NCBI GenBank assembly: GCA_963735955.1
Contig: CAVTND010000014.1
Span: 1-61,355 of the forward strand
Reading direction: 5' to 3'
Length of the DNA stretch: 61,355 nt
Origin: CAVTND01 sp963735955
GTDB lineage: Bacteria; Pseudomonadota; Gammaproteobacteria; Burkholderiales; Burkholderiaceae_F
Below are positions 18,725-24,822 of this stretch, piece after piece. A program made the translations under genes and the position numbers. Position 1 is the first letter of the stretch, and the number at the start of each line of letters is the position of its first letter. The notes under the pieces were generated by a model that ran no database searches, was not told the origin of the DNA, and was given only the letters and a program-made list of their open reading frames with translations.

Positions 18725-19771
18725 TCAATCAAGACGCCACAGATCGATGCTCCCCGTCGTCCCACCTGATGCCATAAGCTTGCCATCCGGGGACAAAGCG
18801 ACGGAATAGATGCCGCCGTCCCCTTCCGGTTCCACTGAATCGCCAAAAATGTGAAGCATTCGGCCGGACTTCACTTCCCAAACCCGGGCTGTATTGTCCC
18901 CGCTCCCGGACGCCAACATTTTTCCATTCGGTGAGAAAACGATCGACTTGACGACGCCTTGATGCCCCGCGAGGGTCAGGATTTCGCGTGCTTCGCGCAC
19001 GTTCCATAGTTTGATCGTCTTGTCGGCACTGGCCGAAGCTAGTAGAGCGCCGTCAGGCGAAAACGCGACGGCTCGCACGGCGTTGTCATGACCGCCGAGA
19101 GTCTTGATTTCCCGGCCGCTTGCCACGTCCCAGAGCTTGATTGTCTTGTCGCCGCTGCCTGACGCCAGGACTTTACCGTCCGGAGAGAAGGCGACGGAAA
19201 ATACGATGGTCTGATGCCCTCGCAGGATGAAAATCTCTCGGCCGCTCACGGTATCCCATAGCCTGACCGTGCTGTCGAGGCTTCCCGTCGCGAGAAGTTT
19301 GCCATCGCGGGAGAAGGCGACTGAGCGCACCGGACCCTCGTTTCCCGAGAGTGTTCGAATGGCTTTGCCGCTCTTGAGATTCCAGAGCCGAATCGTTTTG
19401 TCGGCGCTCCCAGAGGCCACAACTCTCCCGTCGGGTGAGATGGCGACAGCAAACACTATGAAGGTGTGGCCCGCTATCGTTGCCACTTCGCGGCCGGTTG
19501 CCACGTTCCACAGCTTCAGTTGATGGTCGAAGCTTCCAGACACGAGTGTCTTGCCGTCTGGGGAGAAGGCGACCGCCGCGATTACTTTGTCATGGCCCTC
19601 AAGAGAGCGAATTCGCTTATCGGCAGTAGGATGCGCTGTCTCCTGGATCGCAGGCGTTGCAGCGCCAGTTTGAGCGATTAGGGCACCAAGGAGGAAAACT
19701 GGAGCAGCCAAGCAAGCCCGACCCGATATGGCGGATACAGTCATCAAGCCCATCGCGATTCGCCGTTGCAT
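18725..19771 (-). CDS. Cassette gene: WD40-repeat protein with signal sequence
   Basis: A 348-residue beta-propeller protein. The N-terminus (residues about 1-38) is hydrophobic with CLAAPVFLLGALIAQTGAA, a probable export signal. Seven WD40 blades follow, each with the GH...VAFSPDGK.LASGS.D.TIKLWD pattern (for example GKVLASGSGDKTIKLWDVAS). Blade sequences are very alike, suggesting recent internal duplication. ATG 19771 is preceded by GGAGG. Seven blades make a closed propeller, likely a protein-interaction scaffold outside the cytoplasm. A gene of this size is long for a cassette. Its 5' side ends at the attC 19823-19899. Confidence 0.88.
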   Translation of the reverse strand: MQRRIAMGLMTVSAISGRACLAAPVFLLGALIAQTGAATPAIQETAHPTADKRIRSLEGHDKVIAAVAFSPDGKTLVSGSFDHQLKLWNVATGREVATIAGHTFIVFAVAISPDGRVVASGSADKTIRLWNLKSGKAIRTLSGNEGPVRSVAFSRDGKLLATGSLDSTVRLWDTVSGREIFILRGHQTIVFSVAFSPDGKVLASGSGDKTIKLWDVASGREIKTLGGHDNAVRAVAFSPDGALLASASADKTIKLWNVREAREILTLAGHQGVVKSIVFSPNGKMLASGSGDNTARVWEVKSGRMLHIFGDSVEPEGDGGIYSVALSPDGKLMASGGTTGSIDLWRLD

Positions 19772-19822
19772 TTCAGACTCCTCCGGGTAGTCTGATATTG
19801 CTTCGCACCCGCACGAGTTCAG

Positions 19823-19899
19823 GCCCAACTTTGAGTTAACCCGCTCGCGAAGGCTGGCGAAGCCAGCTGTAGCGAGTCGGGTGCAACGAAGGGTTGGGC
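19823..19899 (-). repeat. Integron attC site
   Basis: 77 bp. Minus strand: R'' GCCCAAC (19899-19893), CCTTCGTTGCACCCGACTCGC, hairpin core AGCTGGCTTCGCCAGC, then GCGAGCGGGTTAACTC and R' GTTGGGC (19829-19823). It begins 9 bp after the vapC stop and ends before the WD40 gene start, the expected placement. Confidence 0.87.
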
Positions 19900-19908
19900 A
19901 TCACCATC

Positions 19909-20334
19909 TCACCTCCGGCGTGAGGCAACCCTCGATGTCCAAAGGCGGAGCGCGCAATGCTTGGAAGCGAGCACGAAGTCTTTGTCGGTTGTGAGAAGCG
20001 TGAGTCCGTGGTGGATGCAAAGTTGCACCAAAAGCGCATCGATAGTGCCGACCTGTATGCCAGCACGGCGACAGGTGTTTCGAATCTCTGCGGCAGTGAT
20101 GTAGTCATCGCGGTCGGGTTGCAGCAGCGGCAAGCTCGCAAAGCGCTCGATGATTTGCGCTCGGGCCTTTGGACCCGCGAATCCTTGGAGCAGTTCCTGC
20201 AAGATCAAGCCGGTGGTGACGACGACCTCTGTCCCCAACAGCGCGTCCTTGAGGGCGTGGACCTCCGGCTCGGAGGCAGAAGCGTCGCGACGCAGCGCGA
20301 GAGACCAAACGCTGGTATCGACAAGCAGCGTCAC
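19909..20334 (-). CDS. vapC: Cassette gene: PIN-domain toxin VapC
   Basis: A 141-residue PIN-domain ribonuclease, the toxin of a type II pair. The acidic active site is visible: Asp6 in LLVDTSVW, Glu47 in LILQELLQG, Asp99 in GTIDALL and Asp117/119 in LLTTDKDF. Its ATG overlaps the vapB stop by four bases, giving coupled expression with antitoxin first. VapC enzymes usually cut initiator tRNA or rRNA; the target here is unknown. As an integron cassette, a toxin-antitoxin pair would penalise loss of the array. Confidence 0.92.
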   Translation of the reverse strand: MTLLVDTSVWSLALRRDASASEPEVHALKDALLGTEVVVTTGLILQELLQGFAGPKARAQIIERFASLPLLQPDRDDYITAAEIRNTCRRAGIQVGTIDALLVQLCIHHGLTLLTTDKDFVLASKHCALRLWTSRVASRRR

Positions 20335-20531
20335 GTGCGGGAGCGCTCTGCTTTGTAGTTGAACGACTCATCCCACTCAAGCTTGCCCATAAGTTCAGCT
20401 ACCCTGCGCTGCTCGCGACGGGCAATGAACTCCTGGAGCGCCTTTGTGACAACTGCCTTCTTGGTTCGCTCGCCGCTCACCTCGACGGCACGATCTAAAA
20501 GCTCGGGGTCGATAGCAAGATTGGTGGCCAT
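20331..20531 (-). CDS. vapB: Cassette gene: antitoxin VapB
   Basis: A 66-residue type II antitoxin of the VapB family (DUF2191 type). The N-terminal half has NLAIDPELLDRAVEVSGERTKKAVVTKALQEF (cut), a ribbon-helix-helix-like DNA-binding segment; the C-terminal half LMGKLEWDESFNYKAER is the likely toxin-clamping tail. ATG 20531 has GGAG upstream. It precedes vapC in a four-base overlap, and probably represses the pair. Confidence 0.9.
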   Translation of the reverse strand: MATNLAIDPELLDRAVEVSGERTKKAVVTKALQEFIARREQRRVAELMGKLEWDESFNYKAERSRT

Positions 20532-20620
20532 GTGTGACTCCTTACACAAGATTCTACACAGAGAGCACGCTTGCCGCAATGCAGGCGACCGAGCGTGACG
20601 AGCCCTCATGGCTCTGTACC

Positions 20621-20703
20621 GCCCAACGAATCAAGGTAACCGGCACCCGCGGCCCGCGCGAAGCGCTGCCGACGGGGCGTCCGCGTTGGCCGACCGGTTA
20701 GGC
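20621..20703 (-). repeat. Integron attC site
   Basis: 83 bp. Minus strand: R'' GCCTAAC (20703-20697), a GC-rich interrupted stem (CGGTCGGCCAACGCGGACGC ... GCGGGTGCCGGTTACC), and R' GTTGGGC (20627-20621). It sits 13 bp after the iron-permease-like gene stop and before vapB, with the correct orientation. Confidence 0.86.
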
Positions 20704-20715
20704 GCCAGACACGGT

Positions 20716-21126
20716 TTATGGCTCGGGCGTTCCGGTATCTTGAAATCCACGGCCCAACTCCGCTCTTGCTGCACTGGCAAGCGCTTGATACTTGGTTCGG
20801 AATGCATCGAGTTTCTCCTCCTCAAGTTCTTCCAGATCGAGCAGGGCGTTATGCGCGCCCTGGGTTGCGCGGATGAGTTCATCGAGTTTCAACTGGATTG
20901 CTTCAGTGTCTCGATTCTGTGTGTTCTGAATCAGAAAGACCATCAGGAACGTGACGATCGTGGTGCCGGTGTTTATGACCAATTGCCATGTGTCGCTGAA
21001 GCCGAATATCGGTCCGGTGATCACCCATGCTGCAATGACACCAACGGCAAGAACGAACACTCTTGGCCGACCGCAAAAATGCGCTGCCACCTTCGCAAAT
21101 CGGGAGTACCAAGCGGCGTTGCGCAT
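20716..21126 (-). CDS. Cassette gene: low-affinity iron permease family protein
   Basis: A 136-residue membrane protein with two transmembrane helices (about residues 25-43 and 50-67). The block FSDTWQLVINTGTTIVTFLM followed by VFLIQNTQNRDTEAIQLKLDEL is the signature of the bacterial low-affinity iron permease family (PF04120), and the C-terminus is a charged coiled-coil-like helix (LDLEELEEEKLDAFR). The iron transport function of bacterial members is not established. Start ATG 21126 has GAGAGG upstream. It is flanked by attC sites on both sides, so it is a single-gene cassette. Confidence 0.85.
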   Translation of the reverse strand: MRNAAWYSRFAKVAAHFCGRPRVFVLAVGVIAAWVITGPIFGFSDTWQLVINTGTTIVTFLMVFLIQNTQNRDTEAIQLKLDELIRATQGAHNALLDLEELEEEKLDAFRTKYQALASAARAELGRGFQDTGTPEP

Positions 21127-21145
21127 GTTGGACCTCTCTTTGGGC

Positions 21146-21229
21146 GCCTGACGAACCAAGCTAACTGGCCGCGAGCGGACGGCGCGCCAGCGCCGCCGGC
21201 GAGCGGTCCGGTTGAGCGCAAGGTTAGGC
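21146..21229 (-). repeat. Integron attC site
   Basis: 84 bp. Minus strand: R'' GCCTAAC (21229-21223), stem GGACCGCTCGCCGGCGGCGC / GCGCGCCGTCCGCTCGCGG region, and an imperfect R' GTCAGGC (21152-21146), where GTTRRRY is expected. The single mismatch in R' may weaken recombination. Confidence 0.78.
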
Positions 21230-21261
21230 AACGGGGATAACACTCAGGTATGACGAGCCAA

Positions 21262-21666
21262 TTACTTAGCCTTTAGCTTGTACTTGAACCCCCTCGGACT
21301 CTCGCCCTTAAATGGGTAATTAGGATCGTTCGGATCGAAGCGCAGCACAATGCCTAGATCGATGCAGCCGTCAAGCTTGACAACATCAGCGGTAATTGTG
21401 ACGTCACGCTCGCAATTCACACCATCGGTTAGATTTCGAATCTTCGCTACGATTTTCTCCCCCCGAATTTCGAATGTGAACTCGGAAATCCCAGTCTGGT
21501 TAGAGCGGCTCCAATCGCCGCTCCACCCGCCAGGTCTAAGAAGCATTGCTTGGATCTTGTCTGATCGGCCCCCAGCGGTCTGGTCTTGTGCATGAGTAGG
21601 TGACGTTGGCTGCAGCAAAGCAAGACCAACGACGCCGAAAGCAACGCGAAGAAATGCTGGTTTCAC
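21262..21666 (-). CDS. Cassette gene: small secreted protein, unknown function
   Basis: A 134-residue protein starting at GTG 21666 with GGGAGAG upstream. Residues 1-26 form a signal peptide (FGVVGLALLQPTSPTHA with cleavage after HAQ likely). The mature part has a tryptophan-rich motif GGWSGDWSRSNQTGISEFTF and two cysteines (DGVNCERDV, KLDGCIDLG), consistent with a small beta-rich exported domain. It is not assignable to a named family by eye. It is the cargo of the cassette whose upstream attC has been split by the insertion sequence. Confidence 0.65.
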   Translation of the reverse strand: MKPAFLRVAFGVVGLALLQPTSPTHAQDQTAGGRSDKIQAMLLRPGGWSGDWSRSNQTGISEFTFEIRGEKIVAKIRNLTDGVNCERDVTITADVVKLDGCIDLGIVLRFDPNDPNYPFKGESPRGFKYKLKAK

Positions 21667-21699
21667 CTGACTCTCCCTTCAGAGCGAACGAAGAAGGTT

Positions 21700-21712
21700 G
21701 CCTAACGAATGA
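21700..21712 (-). repeat. Left fragment of an attC site split by the insertion sequence
   Basis: GCCTAACGAATGA at 21700-21712 is an R' box (GTTAGGC on the minus strand) plus six bases, placed correctly upstream of the secreted-protein cassette. The rest of the attC is missing here; CTAACGAATGA reappears at 22971-22981 on the far side of the IS110-family element. The inserted element therefore interrupts this attC next to its R' box. Confidence 0.7.
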
Positions 21713-21715
21713 AAG

Positions 21716-21814
21716 GGACTTCCCCGTCCCGAGGTAGCGGCGTGGAAGCCGCACGGCATCGAAGTGCCAAGATGGTCATGTCAGTGTCCATCAACGAGTC
21801 GAGAGGGGAAGTCC
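21716..21814 (+). promoter_or_regulatory. Hairpin in the transposase leader that covers the ribosome-binding site
   Basis: GGACTTCCCC (21716-21725) is perfectly complementary to GGGGAAGTCC (21805-21814), which holds the Shine-Dalgarno bases directly before the transposase ATG at 21815. A second stem GCGGC/GCCGC lies inside. Transcripts entering from outside the element would fold and hide the ribosome-binding site, limiting transposase expression. The function is inferred from the sequence. Confidence 0.5.
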
Positions 21815-22837
21815 ATGGCCATTATCAGGATCGGAGTCGATTTAGCCAAGAACGTGTTCGCCGTGCACGGTGTGGATGAGGCCGGACGGGTTGCACTGAC
21901 GCGCACCGTGCGGCGCGAGCAACTGCTCGAGGTGCTGGCCGCCGTGGCACCGTGCATGGTGGCGATGGAAGCGTGCTCCGGCGCGCACCACTGGGCACGG
22001 CAACTGGTTGCTCTCGGCCACACCGCGCGCATCCTCGCGCCCAAGTTCGTCGCGCCCTACCGGATGAGTGGCAAGCAGGGCAAGAACGACGCCAACGATG
22101 CGGCTGCGATCTGCGAGGCGGCCGGCCGCCCCAACATGCGCTTCGTGCCGATGAAGACGGCCGAGCAGCAGGCGCTGCTCACCGTACACCGTGTGCGCCA
22201 GGGGTTGGTTGAAGAGCGCACCGCCACCATCAACCGACTGCGCGGTCTGCTCAGCGAGTTCGGGGTCGTGCTGCCGCTGAAGGCGGCCACGGTCCGCCGG
22301 CGAGCCGCCGCGCATCTAGACGCGCTGCCTGTTCTTGCACAGCGCGCCCTGGGCGATCTGCTGGCACATCTGACCTACCTCGACGGCCGCATCGGCGAGT
22401 ACGACACGCAGCTGAAGCTGGCGGCCCGAGACGATGAGCGTGCACGGCGTCTGATGAACCTGCGCGGGGTGGGCCCGGTGGGCGCCAGCGCGATCGTGGC
22501 CACCGTGGGTTCGGCGCACGAGTTCCGCAACGGCCGCCAGTTCGCCGCCTGGCTCGGGATGGTGCCGCGCCAGTACAGCTCCGGCGGCAAGGCGCGGCTG
22601 GGCCGCATCACCAAGGCCGGCGATGCCTACCTGCGCACGCTGCTGATCATGGGCGCCCGCGCCGTGCTCGCTGCGGCCGCGGGTCGTACCGACCGCATCA
22701 GTCGCTGGGCACTGGCGCTGCAGGCCCGACGCGGCTACATGCGCGCCGTGGTGGCGATCGCCGCCAAGAACGCGCGGCTGGCCTGGGCCATGCTGCGGCG
22801 AGGTGAAGACTTCAGGCTGCGCGAGGTGACTGCTTAA
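21815..22837 (+). CDS. IS110-family (IS1111 group) transposase
   Basis: A 340-residue recombinase with the two domains of this family. The N-terminal RuvC-like DEDD domain shows Asp9 in RIGVDLAKNVF, MEACSGAHHWARQL, and NDANDAAAICEAAGRP. The C-terminal Tnp_20 domain has LMNLRGVGPVGASAIVATVG and the catalytic serine in PRQYSSGGKARLGRITKAGD. Length is normal and the frame intact, so the element may be active. The start ATG 21815 lies after AGGGG within the leader hairpin. The gene is read on the plus strand, against the cassette genes. Confidence 0.95.
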   Translation: MAIIRIGVDLAKNVFAVHGVDEAGRVALTRTVRREQLLEVLAAVAPCMVAMEACSGAHHWARQLVALGHTARILAPKFVAPYRMSGKQGKNDANDAAAICEAAGRPNMRFVPMKTAEQQALLTVHRVRQGLVEERTATINRLRGLLSEFGVVLPLKAATVRRRAAAHLDALPVLAQRALGDLLAHLTYLDGRIGEYDTQLKLAARDDERARRLMNLRGVGPVGASAIVATVGSAHEFRNGRQFAAWLGMVPRQYSSGGKARLGRITKAGDAYLRTLLIMGARAVLAAAAGRTDRISRWALALQARRGYMRAVVAIAAKNARLAWAMLRRGEDFRLREVTA

Positions 22838-22970
22838 GCCGCGCCGCAATGGCACCGATCCAACTACAACAGGAGAGCAACGTCTACCGTGACTGCCATG
22901 CGTTGATGCGAGAAGGTTGCAGGACCTGCGCGGGGTGTGCCTGGTGAACTCTGGGTGACCTCGATCCCGA
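22838..22970 (+). ncRNA. Candidate guide (bridge/seek) RNA segment of the IS1111 element
   Basis: 133 bp between the transposase stop and the right boundary. IS110/IS1111 elements carry a structured RNA that directs target choice, placed downstream of the transposase in the IS1111 group. This segment contains AGAAGGTTGC (22911-22920), identical to the ten bases at 21692-21701 that directly precede the left CTAACGAATGA. That match fits a target-binding loop, although it has not been shown that this RNA exists. It holds no ORF. Confidence 0.4.
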
Positions 22971-23154
22971 CTAACGAATGAGGCCCCCGCGCGCGTCTTG
23001 TTCATCAGGGCCAGCAGCCACCAATCGCTGCACCAATGGCCGTTTGTAGTACCGCAGTCCGCTTCCGCCTCGACTGCAACGCACGCTGTCACACGACGAA
23101 CGAAACAGATAAATCAGAAACCGCTTGCAAAAGAGGGAAGCCCTTGTAGATCAA
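22971..23154. other. Right fragment of the split attC and a stretch without a gene
   Basis: Begins with CTAACGAATGA (22971-22981), the second copy of the boundary repeat. The rest of an attC should follow, ending in a GTTRRRY box, but none fits; GGCCCCCGCGCGC could be one stem arm. No open frame with a ribosome-binding site is present. It may be the remains of a cassette whose gene was lost. Confidence 0.35.
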
Positions 23155-23237
23155 GCTCAGCAGCCGGGGCCGCCGAGTGACCTTGAACTCCGAAAAGCCT
23201 CCATGCGGCCCCGGTCTGCTGCAGCGCCTGGTTCGGC
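23155..23237 (-). repeat. Degenerate attC-like hairpin
   Basis: CAGCAGCCGGGGCCGC (about 23158-23173) pairs with GCGGCCCCGGTCTGCTG (about 23205-23221) with a single bulged base, the extra-helical base typical of a folded attC. An R''-like GCCGAAC (minus strand) lies at 23237-23231, 27 bp after the DUF1428 stop. No R' box is found on the other side, so the site looks half lost. Confidence 0.45.
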
Positions 23238-23263
23238 GTCTCAGACCGACGTTTGCATGTCCT

Positions 23264-23626
23264 CTACGCGTGCACCAATTCCTTGAAGCCACCGTAAGCC
23301 ATTCGCTTGTAATCGAAAATCGGTCTGTCGCCGTCCATCATCCCCTTGAGTCGAGGATCGGCCATGATCTTCTCGTTAGCCTGGTCTCGATGTTCACGGG
23401 ATTCAAAGACCACCCACGCAAAGACCACGGTTTCGTCTGGGCCCGCTTGAGCGAGTTGCGGAAACGAGATCATGTCCTTCACACCCAAGTCATCGCCGAC
23501 GCATTCCCAGTAATCGAGTGCCCCATACTCTTTCCAAACGATCGCGGCCTTCTCGGCCATACGCCGATATTCTTCGATGCGGTCTTTCGGTACTGGTATC
23601 ACGAAGCCGTCGATGTATCGATTCAT
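23264..23626 (-). CDS. Cassette gene: DUF1428 family protein
   Basis: A 120-residue protein of the DUF1428 (YbaA-like) ferredoxin-fold family. It starts MNRYIDGFVIPVPKDRIEEY and has the characteristic block EYGALDYWECVGDDL, followed by FAWVVFESREHRDQANEKIMAD (cut) and a C-terminal RMAYGGFKELV. ATG 23626 has GGAG upstream. The family is common as cargo of mobile cassettes and has no assigned enzymatic role, though its fold is shared with stress-response barrel proteins. It is followed by the half-lost attC at 23155-23237. Confidence 0.9.
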   Translation of the reverse strand: MNRYIDGFVIPVPKDRIEEYRRMAEKAAIVWKEYGALDYWECVGDDLGVKDMISFPQLAQAGPDETVVFAWVVFESREHRDQANEKIMADPRLKGMMDGDRPIFDYKRMAYGGFKELVHA

Positions 23627-23968
23627 GGGTTACTCCAATCAATGAGAGAAAGAGCTTCTGCCGCCGAACGTCCAAGTTGAGCTGCGGGCCGGCACCGCCG
23701 ATTCCCGCAGCGTCGCGCCAATCCTCGATGTGCCGGCCCACTTGGTCAAGGTGTCCTCGCAGGCCTCGACTGGCAAGCCTTCGACCGACGGCACCTGAGG
23801 CCGAATCCTCGCCACAGCTGAACGATCGTGGACGGCGCGCCCGCTACGGGTCACGGATCGGTGGGACGAACCCGGTTCGTTGCGTCCGGCACGCCGAATG
23901 TCTGCGCGCCGCCTCGCGTGGCCATGCGTTCCCCCCCAAAATCCCCGGCGCACCAACGCTCGCCAGCA
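23627..23968. other. Gene-free part of the DUF1428 cassette
   Basis: 342 bp between the DUF1428 start and the attC at 23969. Open frames exist on both strands (for example 23639-23974, minus) but they lack ribosome-binding sites and any recognisable motif, and their amino-acid make-up is that of random GC-rich DNA. It may hold the promoter of the DUF1428 gene or a decayed gene; I see nothing definite. Confidence 0.4.
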
Positions 23969-24026
23969 GTCCAACGTTGGAGTTCAGCCGCCGCCGTAGG
24001 CGGTCGGCCGGAACGACGGGTTAGGC
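23969..24026 (-). repeat. Integron attC site
   Basis: 58 bp. Minus strand: R'' GCCTAAC (24026-24020, overlapping the LysE stop), CCGTCGTTCCGGCCGACCGCC, loop TAC, GGCGGCGGCTGAACTCC, and R' GTTGGAC (23975-23969). It is the 3' site of the LysE cassette and close in sequence to the attC at 17712-17769. Confidence 0.9.
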
Positions 24027-24641
24027 GTCGCGTTTGGCGGCCGCAAGGTAGACCCCGAGCCCCAGCATGGTGACACCCGAAGCACGCGTGAGCAATCGTT
24101 CGCGCGCCGCCTTGGCAACGCCTGAACCCAGAAAGCGAGATGCCCCGAACACGGCGAGAACGTCAACGCCGGTGTTTAGCGCCACGCAGATGGTGCCAAG
24201 AAGCAGCAACTGCGGCACCAGAGGTTCACCTACGACGACGAACTGCGGCAAGAAGGCGAGAAAGAAGATGGCTGTCTTGACGTTCAGAGCTTCGACCACC
24301 GCCCCGTCGCGCAATGCGCGGCGAAAGCCTAGCGCAGGCGCTACCTCGGCCAGCTCGGCCGACCGCTTGCTCAGCAAGAGCCGAAGACCAAGATAGATGA
24401 GGTACGCGGCACCCACGTACTTGACGACCGAAAAAGCCAATGCGGAGGTGGCCAGAACTGCGGAGAGTCCGAGCGCGGCTGCCAGCACATGCAACATTCC
24501 GCCCAGCGCAGTTCCGAGGCACGATGCAAGCCCCTCGGCTCGGCCACCGGAGACAGTGCGCGCCACCACGTACGCGATGCCCGGCCCTGGCGTGAAGGCA
24601 AGGATCGTTGCGGCTACAAGGAATGCGAGGAAGAGTGACAT
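24021..24641 (-). CDS. Cassette gene: LysE family amino-acid exporter
   Basis: A 206-residue inner-membrane exporter of the LysE/RhtB family with about six transmembrane helices. The hallmark TPGPGIAYVVARTVSGGRAEG is at residues about 17-37, followed by the aliphatic GTALGGMLHVLAAALGLSAV and KYVGAAYLIYLGLRLL blocks. Homologues export basic or neutral amino acids such as homoserine and threonine; the substrate here is unknown. It is the first cassette, immediately next to the attI-like site, where cassette expression is normally strongest. Its stop codon lies inside the attC R'' box. Confidence 0.93.
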   Translation of the reverse strand: MSLFLAFLVAATILAFTPGPGIAYVVARTVSGGRAEGLASCLGTALGGMLHVLAAALGLSAVLATSALAFSVVKYVGAAYLIYLGLRLLLSKRSAELAEVAPALGFRRALRDGAVVEALNVKTAIFFLAFLPQFVVVGEPLVPQLLLLGTICVALNTGVDVLAVFGASRFLGSGVAKAARERLLTRASGVTMLGLGVYLAAAKRDA

Positions 24642-24648
24642 GTGCGAT

Positions 24649-24710
24649 GCCTAACTTAATGTAGGGCGCTCATGTCCGTATAGCAGGTCCCCTCCGTGCG
24701 CCCTAACACA
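24649..24710 (-). repeat. Integron attI-like site
   Basis: On the minus strand GCGCCCTACATTAAGTTAGGC (24669-24649, written here as GCGCCCTACATTAAG then TTAGGC) closely matches the simple site of class 1 attI (CGCCCTAAAACAAAG then TTAGGC). A further integrase-site-like TGCGCCCTAACA lies at 24697-24708 and is repeated exactly at 24784-24795, like the extra integrase-binding repeats of attI. No long hairpin is present, which separates it from attC. Confidence 0.6.
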
Positions 24711-24757
24711 GGGGAGGCTGCAACCGAGGGCCGCTTGCAGCAAGGCTCTTTGGCATG

Positions 24758-24777
24758 TACTGTAATTATGTTCAGTA
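24758..24777 (+). promoter_or_regulatory. LexA-box-like palindrome, relic of an integrase promoter
   Basis: TACTGTAATTATGTTCAGTA has TACTG and CAGTA as perfect inverted arms with CTG-N10-CAG spacing, one mismatch from the CTGT-N8-ACAG LexA consensus. A -10-like TATACA overlaps its right end (24776-24781) and a TTGGCA lies at 24750-24755, though at a spacing of 20. Integrase promoters (PintI) of integrons are LexA-controlled and lie exactly here, between attI and intI. No intI follows. Confidence 0.55.
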
Positions 24778-24822
24778 TACATCTGCGCCCTAACAACTAT
24801 TGAATAGCCGGACGCTTGCCCG

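Larger units (their letters stand above)
21702..22970 (+). mobile_element. IS110-family element of the IS1111 group, inserted in attC
   Basis: About 1,269 bp, bounded by two copies of the 11-bp CTAACGAATGA (21702-21712 and 22971-22981). It encodes one DEDD-type transposase and has a 100-bp left and 133-bp right non-coding segment. No long terminal inverted repeats are seen, only a short shared CGAGGT near both ends, as is usual for this family. Published IS1111-attC elements target integron attC sites, and this insertion is of that kind. It is oriented opposite to the cassette genes. Confidence 0.8.

Noticed and set aside
23639..23974. Minus-strand open frame of 111 codons upstream of the DUF1428 gene
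   Set aside because: No start signal, no domain and biased composition; considered only as a possible decayed cassette gene.
24795..24822. Possible 5' end of an integrase gene after the LexA-like box
   Set aside because: Only 28 bp before gcvP's stop, with no start codon and no tyrosine-recombinase motif visible on either strand nearby. The gene appears completely lost.
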